Source: Speluncibacter jeojiensis
GTDB taxonomy: Bacteria; Actinomycetota; Actinomycetes; Mycobacteriales; Mycobacteriaceae
Reading direction: 5' to 3'
NCBI RefSeq assembly: GCF_029589495.1
Contig: NZ_JAAIVF010000009.1
Coordinates: 1-62,367 of the forward strand
Length of the DNA stretch: 62,367 nucleotides
Below, piece by piece: positions 16,284 to 26,047 of the stretch (the first letter of the stretch is position 1; the number at the start of each line of letters is the position of its first letter). Made by a program: the position numbers and the translations under genes. Under the pieces are notes generated by a model. That model had not been told where the DNA came from, searched no databases, and worked only from the letters and a program-made list of their open reading frames with translations.

Positions 16284-18907
16284 CCCACCCCCACCGCGGC
16301 GGCGCCGGCCGATTCGGCGTAGCCGGTGCTGCGCTGGCGGGCGGGCCGTCCGATGCCCTCGGCGATCGCCCGCAACTCGGCGACCGTCTTCTCCGAGCCG
16401 TGCTGCGAGCCCGCCATCCGCGAGATGGTCTCCTCCATCAGCGTCCCGCCCAGGTCGTTGGCGCCGCCCTGCAGCATCGCCTGGGTTCCGGCGGTGCCGA
16501 GCTTGACCCAGCTGGTCTGGATGTTGCGGATCCGGCCGTGCAGCATGATCCGTGCCAGCGCGTGCGCGGCCCGGTTGTCGCGCCGGGTCGGCCCCGGGCG
16601 CGACGCCCCGGCCAGGTACAGCGGCGAGGACTGGTGCACGAACGGCAGCAGCACGAACTCGGTGAACCCGCCGGTGCGGTCCTGGATGCCGCGCAGGATG
16701 TTCAGGTGCCCGACCCAGTGGTGCGGCTGGTCGACGTGGCCGTACATCATCGTCGAGCTCGACGGGATGCCCACCTCGTGCGCGGTACTGACCACGTCGA
16801 TCCAGCTCGAGGTCGGCAGCTTGCCCTTGGTCAGCACCCAGCGCACCTCGTCGTCGAGGATCTCGGCGGCGGTGCCCGGGATGGTGTCCAGGCCGGCGGC
16901 CTTGAGCTCGGTGAGCCAGTCCCGCACGCTCTGGCCCCCGCGGGACGCGCCGTTGACGATCTCCATCGGGCTGAACGCGTGCACGTGCATCGACGGCACC
17001 CGCGCCTTGACCGCGCGCACCAGGTCCGCGTAGCCGGTCACGGGCAACTCCGGGTCGATACCGCCCTGCATGCACACCTCGGTCGCGCCGGCGACGTGTG
17101 CCTCCCAGGCCCGGTCGGCGACCTCCTCCGCCGACAGTGTGAAGGCGTCCGCGTCGCCCTTGCGCTGCGCAAACGCGCAGAACCGGCAGCCGGTGTAGCA
17201 GATGTTGGTGAAGTTGATGTTCCGGTTGATCACGTAGGTGACGTCGTCGCCGACGGCGTCTTGCCGCAGCGCGTCGGCGAGCGCGACCATCGCCTCGAGT
17301 CCCTCGCCGTCGGCGTTCGCCAGCGCCCGGTACTCGTCGTCGCTGCAGCCCGCGGGGTCGCGTTCGGCGTGACGCAGCGCCGCCAGGACGTCGGAGTCGA
17401 CGCGGGCGGGCGCGCTCAGCGAGAGCACCTGCTCGCGCACGGTGTCCCAGTCGCCGAACGCGCTGCCCAGGTCGGAACGCGTCTCGGTGTTGCGGCCCTC
17501 GGTGTCGATCGCCGTGTTCAGGTCGACCCGGCCGGACGACGACCACTGCTCGTCCGGTTCCTGCCACGGCGAGCCGGTCGGGCAGGTGTCGGGCCGGGCC
17601 AGTCCGGTGTCGGGGTCGACCAGCGCCGCGACGTGGCCGGCGATGCGCGGGTCGATCCAGGCGGCGCCGGCGCGCACGTACTTCGGCTGGGCCGCGACCC
17701 GTTCGCCGAGTTCGAAACCCGCGGCCGCGGTGAGTTCGGCGAGTGTGTCGAGGTTCGGCCAGGGTCGCTCCGGGTTGACGTGATCCGGAGTGAGCGGCGA
17801 GACCCCACCCCAGTCGTCGACGCCCGCCGCGAGCAGCGCCGCGCACTCGGACGCCGACACCAGGTTCGGCGGGGCCTGGATGCGCATGCCCGGCCCGAGC
17901 AGCAGCCGCGCCACCGCGATCGTCGCCAGGTACTCGTCGAGGTCCGCGTCCGGGGTGTCGCGCATGGCGGTGTCCGGCTTGGCCCGGAAGTTCTGCACGA
18001 TGACCTCTTGCACGTGACCGAAGGCCTTGTGCGACTTGCGGATCGCGTGCAGCGACTCGGCCCGGTCGGCGACCGTCTCACCGATGCCGACGAGGATGCC
18101 GGTGGTGAACGGGACGTTGAGCCGGCCCGCGTCGGTCAGCGTGCGCAGCCGGACGGCGGGATCCTTGTCGGGGCTGCCGTGGTGGCACTGCCCCTTCTCG
18201 GTGAACAGGCGGGTGGAGGTGGTCTCGAGCATCATGCCCATCGACGGTGCGACCGGCTTGAGCCGGGAGATCTCCTCCCAGCTCATCACCCCGGGGTTCA
18301 GGTGCGGCAGCAGCCCGGTCTCCTCGAGCACGCGGATCGCCATGGCGCGCACGTAGTCCAGCGTCGACCCGTAGCCGCGGGACTCGAGCCACTCCTGCGC
18401 CTCCGGCCAACGGTCCTCCGGCCGGTCGCCGAGCGTGAACAGCGCCTCCTTGCAGCCCAGTTCCGCTCCGCGGCGGGCGATGTCGAGCACCTCGTCGGGG
18501 TCGAGGTACATGCTCTGGCCCTCGGCCTTGAGCTTGCCCGGCACGGTGACGAACGTGCAGTAGTGGCAGCGGTCCCGGCACAGCCGGGTCAGTGGGATGA
18601 ACACCTTGCGCGAGTACGTGATCAGCCCGCGCCCGTCCGCGCCGAGCCGTCCCTCCGAGGTCAGGCCCGCATCGCGCACCCGCGCGGCCGACTCGCACAG
18701 GTCCCGCAGGTCGTCGCCGGTGGCCTGCAGCAGCGCGGTCGCCTCGTCGACGTTGAGCGTGGCGCCGTCGCGGGCCCGGCGCAGCACCCTGCGCATGGCC
18801 GACGCGGTCGGGGCGTCCGGCCGGGCCGCGGGCACCGTCGGGTCGGGGAGCATCTCGGGCTGGGAACTGTGGTCGCCTGTCGGGGTCACCCACCGATCAT
18901 GCGCCAT
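16280..18907 (-). CDS. fbiC: 7,8-didemethyl-8-hydroxy-5-deazariboflavin (FO) synthase
   Basis: About 875 aa with two radical-SAM halves, the fused CofG/CofH form of actinobacteria that makes the F420 chromophore FO from a ribityl-uracil and tyrosine. First 4Fe-4S site CRDRCHYC (Cys 110, 114, 117), second CYTGCRFC at about 565-572. Other cues: [19 protein letters not shown] and a second [12 protein letters not shown]. The start is uncertain: ATG at 18907 or 18853, neither with a strong ribosome binding site; the M. tuberculosis protein is 856 aa. Last base overlaps the next gene. A run of leftward genes (VOC, AlkA-like) precedes it. Confidence 0.95.
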   Translation of the reverse strand: MAHDRWVTPTGDHSSQPEMLPDPTVPAARPDAPTASAMRRVLRRARDGATLNVDEATALLQATGDDLRDLCESAARVRDAGLTSEGRLGADGRGLITYSRKVFIPLTRLCRDRCHYCTFVTVPGKLKAEGQSMYLDPDEVLDIARRGAELGCKEALFTLGDRPEDRWPEAQEWLESRGYGSTLDYVRAMAIRVLEETGLLPHLNPGVMSWEEISRLKPVAPSMGMMLETTSTRLFTEKGQCHHGSPDKDPAVRLRTLTDAGRLNVPFTTGILVGIGETVADRAESLHAIRKSHKAFGHVQEVIVQNFRAKPDTAMRDTPDADLDEYLATIAVARLLLGPGMRIQAPPNLVSASECAALLAAGVDDWGGVSPLTPDHVNPERPWPNLDTLAELTAAAGFELGERVAAQPKYVRAGAAWIDPRIAGHVAALVDPDTGLARPDTCPTGSPWQEPDEQWSSSGRVDLNTAIDTEGRNTETRSDLGSAFGDWDTVREQVLSLSAPARVDSDVLAALRHAERDPAGCSDDEYRALANADGEGLEAMVALADALRQDAVGDDVTYVINRNINFTNICYTGCRFCAFAQRKGDADAFTLSAEEVADRAWEAHVAGATEVCMQGGIDPELPVTGYADLVRAVKARVPSMHVHAFSPMEIVNGASRGGQSVRDWLTELKAAGLDTIPGTAAEILDDEVRWVLTKGKLPTSSWIDVVSTAHEVGIPSSSTMMYGHVDQPHHWVGHLNILRGIQDRTGGFTEFVLLPFVHQSSPLYLAGASRPGPTRRDNRAAHALARIMLHGRIRNIQTSWVKLGTAGTQAMLQGGANDLGGTLMEETISRMAGSQHGSEKTVAELRAIAEGIGRPARQRSTGYAESAGAAAVGVG

Positions 18908-18975
18908 GGGCCGTGCCGGGACCACCGGGGTCCCGGACGGCGCGCCACGAATCCGCGGCAGTGTCCGGGGCAGGT

Positions 18976-19896
18976 TCAATGGCCGCGGTGGTCGGTCACC
19001 GGGGTGCGCGGGCCGAATCGCGGCAGCCGGGCCGCCCCGCTGACCTCGAGCAGCCGCACGGCGCGGTAGCGGTGCGGTTGCAGCGGTTCGAGGTATTCGA
19101 GCATCCCGGCGTCGTCGAGCGGACGACCCAGCAGCGTCCAGCCGATCATCGGCGCCAGGTGCAGGTCGCCCACCGACAGCGCGTCGGCGTCGCCGAACGC
19201 CCGCTGCGCGACCTCGGCGGCGGTCCACTGCCCCACGCCGGACAGGCTGCACAGGCGGCGCTGCGCCTCGTCGGGCCGCAACCGTGTGGTCGCCTCCAAC
19301 CGCGCGGCACGCTGGGCGCAGCCCACGATGGCGCGGGCCCGGCGCGGGTCGACGTTTGCGCGGTGGAACTCCCAGGACGGCACCGCCCGCCAGATCTCGG
19401 CCGACGGCGGCACCCGCATGCCGGCGGGGGCCGGGCCGGGAGCGGGCTCGCCGAACCGGCTGAGCAACCGCCGCCAGGACGCGAAGGCGGCGACCGAGTG
19501 GACGCGCTGCTCCAGGATCGCCGGGACCAGCGCCTCGAGGACCCGGTCGGTGCGGCCGATCCGCAGCCCGGGGCAGCGGCGGTGCGCGTCGGCGAGCACC
19601 GGATGCTGCGGCGCGAACCCGTCGACCCGGTCGTGCGCGCCGAGCAGCGCGGCCAGTCCGTCGACCGCCTCGGCCGCACCGGCACCCCAGGCCTCGCAGT
19701 GCACCCGGTCGCCGCGCTGGGCAAGCCGGCAGGTGGCCGGTCCGGATTCGGGCCGGGTGGTGCGCCACAGCGCGCCGTCGTCGCCGCGGCGGAAGGCGGG
19801 GTCACCGGCGCCTCGCCGATGCGGCCGCAGCAACTGCTCGACGGTCGCCGAGGGTACGACGGTCACCGTCGCCTCGACCACCGAGCCCGCATGCAC
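18976..19896 (-). CDS. HhH-GPD DNA glycosylase (AlkA / 3-methyladenine glycosylase-like)
   Basis: 306 aa. Base-excision repair glycosylase with the helix-hairpin-helix block [30 protein letters not shown] at about 230-260, written here only by its ends: GVGQWTA hairpin and the following catalytic Asp in the VGDLH segment. The N-terminal 100 residues are an AlkA-like beta domain. [17 protein letters not shown] (about 129-145) matches the glycosylase helical region. GTG at 19896 gives the full domain; no clear ribosome binding site. Gap to the upstream VOC gene is 21 bases, so co-transcription is likely. Confidence 0.85.
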   Translation of the reverse strand: MHAGSVVEATVTVVPSATVEQLLRPHRRGAGDPAFRRGDDGALWRTTRPESGPATCRLAQRGDRVHCEAWGAGAAEAVDGLAALLGAHDRVDGFAPQHPVLADAHRRCPGLRIGRTDRVLEALVPAILEQRVHSVAAFASWRRLLSRFGEPAPGPAPAGMRVPPSAEIWRAVPSWEFHRANVDPRRARAIVGCAQRAARLEATTRLRPDEAQRRLCSLSGVGQWTAAEVAQRAFGDADALSVGDLHLAPMIGWTLLGRPLDDAGMLEYLEPLQPHRYRAVRLLEVSGAARLPRFGPRTPVTDHRGH

Positions 19897-19917
19897 ACCC
19901 CGATGGTACGAGCGGTG

Positions 19918-20373
19918 TCAGCCGTCGACGGCGGCGATCCGCACGGTCCCGTCGGCGGCGACGGAGAAGCCGGGGTTGTACGCGACCTCCCAGCGGAACC
20001 CATCCGGGTCGGCGAAGTACCCCGACACCCCGCCCCAGTCCCGCCTCGTGGCGGAGGTGATCGCGGTGGCGCCGGCGGCGACCGCCCGGTCGATCACCTG
20101 GCCGACCGACTGCTCGTCGGGGACAATGTGTCCCAGCGACATCGGCGCGGCCGTCGGCCCGTGCCCGACACCGCCCGCCTCGGCCGAGAGGTCGTCGACG
20201 CCCCACAGCGAGAGGAGCAGTCCGTGCCCGATCTGCACGAAGATCACCTCGCCGGGCACGTCGAGGACCGGTTCCCAGCCCAGCCCGTCGACGTAGAAGC
20301 GGCGGGACCGGTCCAGGTCGCGGACGCCGAGCGTGAGGACGTCGACCCGCGGTTGCATGCGCTCTGTTCCCAT
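19918..20373 (-). CDS. VOC-family (glyoxalase/bleomycin-resistance-like) protein
   Basis: 151 aa with the two beta-alpha-beta-beta-beta modules of the vicinal oxygen chelate fold: VLTLGVRDLDRSRRFYVDGLGW (about 12-33) and VIDRAVAAGATAITSA...GYFADPDGFRWEVAYNP (about 92-134). Probable ligands include E132 at the end of strand 8. Function (detoxification or dioxygenase-like isomerisation) cannot be fixed. ATG at 20373; a second Met at 20358 is possible. Upstream, 33 bases separate it from the divergent AraC regulator. Confidence 0.85.
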   Translation of the reverse strand: MGTERMQPRVDVLTLGVRDLDRSRRFYVDGLGWEPVLDVPGEVIFVQIGHGLLLSLWGVDDLSAEAGGVGHGPTAAPMSLGHIVPDEQSVGQVIDRAVAAGATAITSATRRDWGGVSGYFADPDGFRWEVAYNPGFSVAADGTVRIAAVDG

Positions 20374-20406
20374 GCCGAGCACGCTACGGAGGTCGCGGCC
20401 GCGAGT

Positions 20407-21174
20407 CTGGAAGAAAACGGCCACATCGGCGGCTACTGCGAGGTCCCGGTCGACGAGCGGCCGGACCTGTTCGCGTGCTGGTGGGTGCACCGGAACGTCC
20501 CCGGCGCGGCGGCCACCGCGACCCCGCCGACCACCGCGACGAGGACGACGCCGCGGATCCTGCCGGACAACTGCGCCGACATCATCGTCACCGACCGCGG
20601 GCGTTCCTGGTTCGTCGGCCCACCCACCCGCGCCGACCTACCCCGGCTCACTGCCGGTGAGGTCGTCTACGGGTTGCGGCTGCGTACCGCCGCCATCGAG
20701 GCCGTCACCGGGTGCGCGGCGGATCTGACCGACACCGACGCCGGCCTCGAGGATCTCTTCGGCTCCCGCACGGCGCGCGAGTTGATCGAACGCATTCCAC
20801 TCGGTCCCGCCGCGGTCGGCGAGGTGCTGCGCCGCCGGTGGGCCTCCCACCCCGTCGACGAGCGGGCGCGCCGCGCCGTGGCGGCACTGACGCACCCCAC
20901 GCGTGACCGGATCGGTTCGGTCGCAACGGAACTCTCCTGGTCGCCCCGGCACTTCCGGCGCCTTGTCGAGCAGGCGACGGGACTGTCGCCGAAGACCATC
21001 CACCGGGTGGCCCGGCTGCACCGTTTCCTGGCCTCGGCCGAGGGCTCCCGACAACCACTCGCACGGGCCGCGGCGCAGGCGGGCTACGCCGATCAGTCCC
21101 ATCTGGGCCGTGAGGTCCGTGCACTGGCGGGGATCTCGCCGGCCGCACTGTTGTCGGAACGGAGTCGACGATGA
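20407..21174 (+). CDS. AraC-family transcriptional regulator
   Basis: About 255 aa. The N-terminal domain has the DUF6597-type start GGYCEVPVDERPDLFACWWVHR and an YGLRLRTAAIEAVTG block; the C-terminal two-HTH AraC domain covers about 165-250 (DRIGSVATELSWSPRHFRRLVEQATGLSP and LARAAAQAGYADQSHLGREVRALAGISPA). No ATG or GTG is available before the domain, so a CTG at 20407 or a later GTG (in the LFACWWVH segment) must be used; the start is tentative. Stop overlaps the next gene by ATGA. Divergent from the VOC gene, a likely target. Confidence 0.8.
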   Translation: MEENGHIGGYCEVPVDERPDLFACWWVHRNVPGAAATATPPTTATRTTPRILPDNCADIIVTDRGRSWFVGPPTRADLPRLTAGEVVYGLRLRTAAIEAVTGCAADLTDTDAGLEDLFGSRTARELIERIPLGPAAVGEVLRRRWASHPVDERARRAVAALTHPTRDRIGSVATELSWSPRHFRRLVEQATGLSPKTIHRVARLHRFLASAEGSRQPLARAAAQAGYADQSHLGREVRALAGISPAALLSERSRR

Positions 21175-21356
21175 CCACCCCAGCCCGCAACTCGGGCGGC
21201 GACGCCGGGACCGCCGAACCGACCGTCGACGAGTCCGATCTCGGCGGCGACCCCGTCTGCTGGCTCGACCGGGTCTGCCCGGAGTGCGGGCTGTTCCTGC
21301 CCGAACGCCCGCCCACCGTCTGCCCGCGCTGCGACGCACAGGTCGACGGCGACTGA
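21171..21356 (+). CDS. Small zinc-ribbon protein
   Basis: 61 aa with CWLDRVCPECGLF and VCPRCDAQ: four Cys as two knuckles of a minimal zinc ribbon after an acidic, disordered N-terminus. The ATG overlaps the AraC stop (ATGA at 21171-21174), so it is translated with the regulator. Short proteins of this kind, ending soon after the second knuckle, are common in mycolata. Function unknown. Confidence 0.7.
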   Translation: MTTPARNSGGDAGTAEPTVDESDLGGDPVCWLDRVCPECGLFLPERPPTVCPRCDAQVDGD

Positions 21357-21521
21357 CCCCCGCCCCCGATCCCACCCGGCCCGATCGTGCCGGACCGAAT
21401 TCCGCTCGGGCCGATCGAATCTCGGCGATCACAACGGGTGTGTTCCCGCCCCCGCGGCGGCAGGCTGTGTGACACCTCGGCTCCCCGAGCCGTTCCGGGT
21501 CCACAGAAGCGAGAACATCCC

Positions 21522-22214
21522 ATGCAGATCAGGAAGTACGCCGTCACGTCGGCGCTGGTGATCGCCACCGTCGGCGCGGGCACCGGCCTCGCCCAGGCGG
21601 CGCCGCCGGCCGCCTCCCCCGCCACGGCCTCCGCGCCGGCTGCCACCCACACCGCCGACGGGGTCGGCTGGTCGGTAACCCGCACCGGGCAGCACGTCAC
21701 GGTGCGCACCGAGTCCGGTTCGCTGGCCGTCGAATCCGGCCGGCTGGTCGTGCGCGACGATCGCGGCACGATCGTCGAAGCGGTGCCGCTGGCGCTCGAG
21801 CACGCGGGCAACCTCTACCCCGTCGCGGCGCACGTCGACGGCCGCCAGGCGACGCTGGCCGCGTCGCGCACCCCCTCCCCGCTGTCCGCCCGCCTGCACC
21901 AGGTGGACCTACCCGCGGCGGTCGGCGGGGTCCGGGATGCCATCGGGCTGACCGCATCGGTCGGCGGGTTCCTCGGCGCCGCAACCGGTTTGGTCGGCGG
22001 ATGCCTGCTGGGCGCGACCGCGGCCGGCGTGGTCTCGGCACCCGCGGCCCTGCTCTTCGGCGCGGGCCCGCTGGCCGGCTGCGTCGGCGGCGCACTGCTG
22101 GTGGGCACCACCGCGTCGCTCGCCGGCACCGCGGTCGGCGGCATCGGCTCGGCGCTGGCCAACGCGCCGCAGTTCATCCGGCTGCTCAACGCGCCGCCGG
22201 CGAAGAAGGGCTGA
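21522..22214 (+). CDS. Secreted protein with glycine-zipper-like C-terminus
   Basis: 230 aa. Sec signal peptide at 1-27 (KKYAVTSALVIATVGAG-like core, cleavage near AQA-AP). Residues about 50-130 form a beta-rich exported domain (VGWSVTRTGQHVTVRTESG...LVVRDDRGTIVEAVP). From about 145 a hydrophobic, Gly/Ala-rich segment rich in GxxxG (VGGFLGAATGLVGGCLLGATAAG...GGALLVGTTASLAGTAVGG) with a Cys pair suggests membrane or cell-envelope insertion. Similar domain combinations are known only as hypothetical proteins of Rhodococcus/Gordonia-type bacteria. Independent gene; function unknown. Confidence 0.8.
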   Translation: MQIRKYAVTSALVIATVGAGTGLAQAAPPAASPATASAPAATHTADGVGWSVTRTGQHVTVRTESGSLAVESGRLVVRDDRGTIVEAVPLALEHAGNLYPVAAHVDGRQATLAASRTPSPLSARLHQVDLPAAVGGVRDAIGLTASVGGFLGAATGLVGGCLLGATAAGVVSAPAALLFGAGPLAGCVGGALLVGTTASLAGTAVGGIGSALANAPQFIRLLNAPPAKKG

Positions 22215-22230
22215 ACCGGGCGAGGAGCGG

Positions 22231-23058
22231 TCAGCAGGCCCGCACGCGGTCCTCGTAGGCGGCGCGCGCGGCGGTGTCGTAGCCGCTGATGAACTGCGAC
22301 TCGACGCCGAACAGCCGGCTGACCGCCTCCCACAGCGGGCCCGGGACGAAGCCCTGCGCCTGCACGAGCAGGCCCGCGACCCGGGTGAGGCGCACCCGCG
22401 GTCGAGGCCGGGTGAGCAGGCCGGCGATCGCGTCGGCGACCTCCTCGGGCTGCACTTGGCGGAAGCCGCGCATCCCCGTCGTGCCCGACGCCAACTGGGT
22501 GTTCGTCAGGTTCGGCAACACCGACGAGACGTGCACCCCGGTGCCGCGCACCTCCTTGCGGACCGCATCGCTGAAGCCGAGCACGGCGTGCTTGGCGCCG
22601 CAGTAGGTGGACAGGCCGGGCATCGGCAGCTCGCCGGCCAGCGACGCGATGTTGACGACGTGGCCGCGGCCGCGCGGCACCATCCGTTGCAGGGCCAGCT
22701 TGGTACCGATGATCACGCCGAACACGTCGATGTCGAGGATCCGCTTGGTGACCGCGTCGTCCTCGTCGACGATCCGGCCGACCGGCATGATCCCCGCATT
22801 GTTGATCAGCACGTCGAGCGGCCCGACCGTCGCCTCGACGTGGTCGAGGAACGCGGCGAACGACGCCGGATCGGTGACATCGACGCGGTGGTGGGCCGAG
22901 GTTCCCAACTCCGCGGCCGCCGCCTCGAGCGCGTCGTCGTCGATGTCGCCGATCGCGACGCTGGCGCCGAGCGCGACGAGCCGTCGCGCCGTGGTGTGAC
23001 CGATGCCGCGGGCACCGCCGGTGATCGCGACGACCCGGCCGTCGAGGGGCTTGCTCAT
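22231..23058 (-). CDS. Short-chain dehydrogenase/reductase (SDR)
   Basis: 275 aa classical SDR: cofactor motif TGGARGIG (14-21), acidic IGDIDDD suggesting NAD, NNAGI (about 90-94), catalytic Ser in NIASLAGE and Tyr-Lys in YCGAKHAVLG. Substrate unknown; the C-terminal part resembles mycobacterial SDRs linked with lipid or alcohol oxidation. ATG at 23058. It is divergently transcribed from the PucR-family regulator with 109 bases between, so it is the likely regulatory target. Confidence 0.9.
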   Translation of the reverse strand: MSKPLDGRVVAITGGARGIGHTTARRLVALGASVAIGDIDDDALEAAAAELGTSAHHRVDVTDPASFAAFLDHVEATVGPLDVLINNAGIMPVGRIVDEDDAVTKRILDIDVFGVIIGTKLALQRMVPRGRGHVVNIASLAGELPMPGLSTYCGAKHAVLGFSDAVRKEVRGTGVHVSSVLPNLTNTQLASGTTGMRGFRQVQPEEVADAIAGLLTRPRPRVRLTRVAGLLVQAQGFVPGPLWEAVSRLFGVESQFISGYDTAARAAYEDRVRAC

Positions 23059-23167
23059 CGGGGACTCCACTTCTGGTGCTGACGTTGACGAGTGCTGTGA
23101 TCCTGTCCCAATCCGAGCGCCGCCGACAGGCCCGAACAACCGAAGTCACCGCTACTATTTGTGCCTG

Positions 23168-24424
23168 ATGCACAATCCTGCCGACGGGACCCTGACCGAG
23201 CTGATGGCCGGCCTCGCGCCGCACTACCTGCAGCCCGCGATCATCGAGCACTTCGTCGCCCTCGTCGACGACGAGATCGCCGCCCAGACACCCGAGGTCG
23301 CCGCCGATGCCGAGCTGCGCCGGGACGTCGACGCCAGCACCCGCGCCCAGTTGCAGGTGATCATCGCCGCGGTCGCGCGCGGCTCCGACCAGATCACTCC
23401 CCCTCCCGAGGCCGCCGCCCTCGCACGCACCGTCGCGCGCCGGGGACTGGACCTGCGGGTGCTGCTGCGGATCTACGGGACCGCCCGGCAGTCGGTACTG
23501 CACTTCGTCGACGAAGCCGTCGGCGAACTCGACGTCGACGCGGAGACCAAACGCCTACTTCTGGTGCGGGTCTGGTCGACGGCGGTGCGCTGGCTCGAGT
23601 TCACCACCGATCTGGTGGTCTCCACCTACGCACAGGAGCGCGAGGAGCGGGCGCGCGGCGTGCAGGCCCGCCGCGAGGAGACGGTGCGCGCCCTGCTGAC
23701 CGGCGCCGCGATACCGGTCGACGAGGCCTCCCGACTGCTCGACCACCCCCTGCGCGGCCCGCACACCGCGCTGGTGGTCTGGACCGGGGACACCGAGCCC
23801 GCGGCGGACGTGCCGACCCGGCTGGACCGCTTCGCCCGGGCGTGCGCGGACGACCTCGGAGCCCGGCAGATGCTGACGGTGTCCGCGGGCGCCCGGGAGG
23901 TGTGGGCCTGGGCCGCGGCACCGACCGGGGCGCCGGGGCACGCCGCGGCGCATCTCACCGTGTCCCCGCCGACGGGGCTGCGGGTAGCGGTCGGCACGAC
24001 CGGGCGGGGACCGGCCGGCTTCGTGCGCAGCCACCGGGAGGCCGTCGCGGCCCGGCGCATCGCGACCGACATGCCCGCCGCTCCCGCGGTCGTGCACCAC
24101 GACGACGTCGAGGTCGCGTGCCTGGTCTCCGGCGACCGCGATGCCCTGCGAGCCCTGGTCGCCCGCGAACTCGCCGGACTGGCCGCCGCGGACCCGACCG
24201 CGGCGCGACTGCGTGAGACGGTGCGAACCCACCTGGCGTGCGGCGGCCGGACCGGTGCCACCGCTGCGGCGCTGGGACTGCACAAGAACACCGTCCGCTA
24301 CCGCCTCGAGCAGGCGCGCGACCTGCTCGGACGCGACCTCGGGACGCGCCGGCTGAAACTGGAGATCGCGCTGCTGGCCGTCGACACCTACGGCGCGGCG
24401 ATACTCCCGGAGCAGCGCGCCTGA
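23168..24424 (+). CDS. PucR/CdaR-family transcriptional regulator
   Basis: 418 aa. An N-terminal helical sensor (RsbRD/GGDEF-like region, about 10-170) and a C-terminal PucR helix-turn-helix (about 355-410, ETVRTHLACGGRTGATAAALGLHKNTVRYRLEQARDLLG) fit the family, which often senses small metabolites. Start ATG at 23168. The 109-bp divergent region to the SDR gene must hold both promoters, with TACTATTTGTGCC around 23151-23164 as a possible -10/operator for the regulator. Regulation of the SDR is inferred from layout. Confidence 0.88.
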   Translation: MHNPADGTLTELMAGLAPHYLQPAIIEHFVALVDDEIAAQTPEVAADAELRRDVDASTRAQLQVIIAAVARGSDQITPPPEAAALARTVARRGLDLRVLLRIYGTARQSVLHFVDEAVGELDVDAETKRLLLVRVWSTAVRWLEFTTDLVVSTYAQEREERARGVQARREETVRALLTGAAIPVDEASRLLDHPLRGPHTALVVWTGDTEPAADVPTRLDRFARACADDLGARQMLTVSAGAREVWAWAAAPTGAPGHAAAHLTVSPPTGLRVAVGTTGRGPAGFVRSHREAVAARRIATDMPAAPAVVHHDDVEVACLVSGDRDALRALVARELAGLAAADPTAARLRETVRTHLACGGRTGATAAALGLHKNTVRYRLEQARDLLGRDLGTRRLKLEIALLAVDTYGAAILPEQRA

Positions 24425-24450
24425 TCGGGGCTGCGCAGCGGATGCCGGGG

Positions 24451-24870
24451 TCAGCGGGCGCCGGCGGCCCCCCGCGCGACCGCGAGGTTCACCGAGTTGC
24501 GCACCAGCACGACCAACGCCGGCACAACTCCGAGCACCAGCAGCAGCGGTGTGGTCCAGTTGCTGGGCAACAGCACGTCGCCGCCCGGCCCGCCGAAGGT
24601 GCACACCGCGAAGGCCGCGGTCCAGGCGATCAGCGGCAGCGCACGCACCCACGTCCGGTCCGAGAGACGGCAGGCCTCGAGGATGATCAGCACGTTCAGC
24701 ACGCCGGCGACCAGCGCGGACACCGGCATCGGAACGGACCCCACGTGCAGCGGCAGGAACAGCACCGCGAGCACCGCCAAGATCACGCCGTCGACGATGA
24801 GCAGCCCCATGATGACGCGGTCGAGAATCGACGGAAGACGCCCGGGGTCCGCTTCGCTGCTCACACTCAT
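24451..24870 (-). CDS. Membrane protein, Rv1171-like
   Basis: 139 aa with four hydrophobic segments (about 20-40, 47-64, 76-94, 108-125), short loops and a basic C-terminus. M. tuberculosis has a membrane protein gene (Rv1171) next to mshB at the equivalent place, so I name it by position and topology, not by alignment. Start ATG at 24870; an upstream frame exists but adds six residues without ribosome binding site. Lies 72 bases downstream of the 51-aa ORF of the mshB group. Confidence 0.65.
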   Translation of the reverse strand: MSVSSEADPGRLPSILDRVIMGLLIVDGVILAVLAVLFLPLHVGSVPMPVSALVAGVLNVLIILEACRLSDRTWVRALPLIAWTAAFAVCTFGGPGGDVLLPSNWTTPLLLVLGVVPALVVLVRNSVNLAVARGAAGAR

Positions 24871-24942
24871 GCGTCGATTTTCCGGCATCGGCCCGCCTTC
24901 ACGGAAACCGGGGCGTCCGGCACGAGTGGTCCCGGCACCCGA

Positions 24943-25098
24943 TCACGGCACCGGCGGGTATCCCAGGTTGGTGAGCATCTCGCTCTGCATGTGCACGAAT
25001 CCGTACAGCGCGTTCATGTAGGCCTCGTGCTGGGACGGCCAGTCGGGCTTCATCGAGTTCACGAACGCCACGATCGCGTTCTGCACCGACCAGTTCAT
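24943..25098 (-). CDS. 51-aa protein of the mshB gene group, unknown
   Basis: The ATG at 25098 has a perfect GGAGG with a six-base spacer, the strongest ribosome binding site in the region, and opens 51 codons to TGA at 24943. Composition is typical of a folded protein: MNWSVQNAIVAFVNSMKPDW at the N-terminus, then an Asn/Met/His-rich helix pair and a C-terminal YPPVP. No signal peptide, Cys or membrane segment. It lies between mshB (67 bases upstream) and the Rv1171-like gene, all leftward. I recognise no family. Confidence 0.7.
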   Translation of the reverse strand: MNWSVQNAIVAFVNSMKPDWPSQHEAYMNALYGFVHMQSEMLTNLGYPPVP

Positions 25099-25165
25099 CA
25101 ACAGCCTCCGCATCGTTCACCGTGTGATGGAGACCACATTAGTCGCTCGGCGGCGCAGCGGACCG

Positions 25166-26047
25166 TCAGGCCCGCACGCCCGCGAACAGATCGTGTTCGC
25201 GCCCGTCCGGGCCCCGTTCACCGTGGCGCCCCCGCACCAGCACGAAGTGCTCGCGGTCGAGGACCGGCTGCGCGATCAGGTTCGACAGCGTGTAGGAGCG
25301 GCCGTCGGGGGACACGAGCACCTGGGTGGCGTGCGCCGCGAGCGCGGCTCGCTTCTCACCCAGCACGCCGCGGATGTCGATCTCGGTGGTGACTTCGGCG
25401 GCCGGCACCGCCGGCAGCTCGCCCGGGTGCGGCATCCGCCAGGCGTCCGGCCTGTCGCCGAGATCCGCGAGACCCGCGGCGAGGGCATCGTCCTCGGTGA
25501 CCGTCCAGTACAGCTTCGCCGGCTCCCACGGCGCGCCGCGGTCGGGGAACCGGTCGGTGCCCGCCGCCTCGACCGCGGCGGTCGTGATCCGGTGCACCTG
25601 GATGTGGTCGGGGTGCCCGTAGCCGCCGACCGGGTCGTAGGTGACGACGACGTGCGGTCGCAGGTCGCGGATCACCTGGACGACCGCACCGACCGCCTCG
25701 TCCCGGTCGGCCCGCACGAACGCACGCGGGTGTTCGGCCGACGGCGTGCCGGCCATCCCCGAGTCCCGCCAATGCCCGGCCCCGCACAGGAACCGGGGAG
25801 CGAGCGCGCCGCCGGACAGCTCGCCGAGCGCGGCCTTCAGCTCGGCGATGCGGTAGCCGCCGAGCTGGTCGGCCTGCCCCGTGACCAGCTGCGACCAGCG
25901 CTCACCGATCACCTCGCCCTCCTCGCCGAGGGTGCAGGTCAGGACCGTGACCTCGACGCCCTCCGCCAGGTAGCGGGCGATGGTGCCGCCGGTGGTGATG
26001 GTCTCGTCGTCCGGGTGCGCGTGGACGAGCAGCAGGCGGCGGCTCAT
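25166..26047 (-). CDS. mshB: GlcNAc-Ins deacetylase of mycothiol biosynthesis
   Basis: 293 aa zinc-dependent PIG-L/LmbE-family deacetylase that removes the acetyl group from N-acetylglucosaminyl-inositol in mycothiol synthesis. Zinc site: AHPDDE (His11, Asp14) and GHPDH (His148); Asp13 is the likely general base. Length matches M. tuberculosis MshB (303 aa). Only the last third of a longer open frame is real; the ATG at 26047 overlaps the LpqW stop (ATGA at 26044-26047). Confidence 0.95.
   Translation of the reverse strand: MSRRLLLVHAHPDDETITTGGTIARYLAEGVEVTVLTCTLGEEGEVIGERWSQLVTGQADQLGGYRIAELKAALGELSGGALAPRFLCGAGHWRDSGMAGTPSAEHPRAFVRADRDEAVGAVVQVIRDLRPHVVVTYDPVGGYGHPDHIQVHRITTAAVEAAGTDRFPDRGAPWEPAKLYWTVTEDDALAAGLADLGDRPDAWRMPHPGELPAVPAAEVTTEIDIRGVLGEKRAALAAHATQVLVSPDGRSYTLSNLIAQPVLDREHFVLVRGRHGERGPDGREHDLFAGVRA

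Noticed and set aside
16400-19069. 889-aa open frame opposite to fbiC
   Set aside because: It is a high-GC shadow: Arg/Val/Gly-rich, no domain, and fully covered by fbiC, whose radical-SAM motifs are clear.
18913-20406. N-terminal part of the 753-aa frame ending in the AraC gene
   Set aside because: Only the last about 255 codons show AraC features; upstream codons mirror the AlkA-like and VOC genes.
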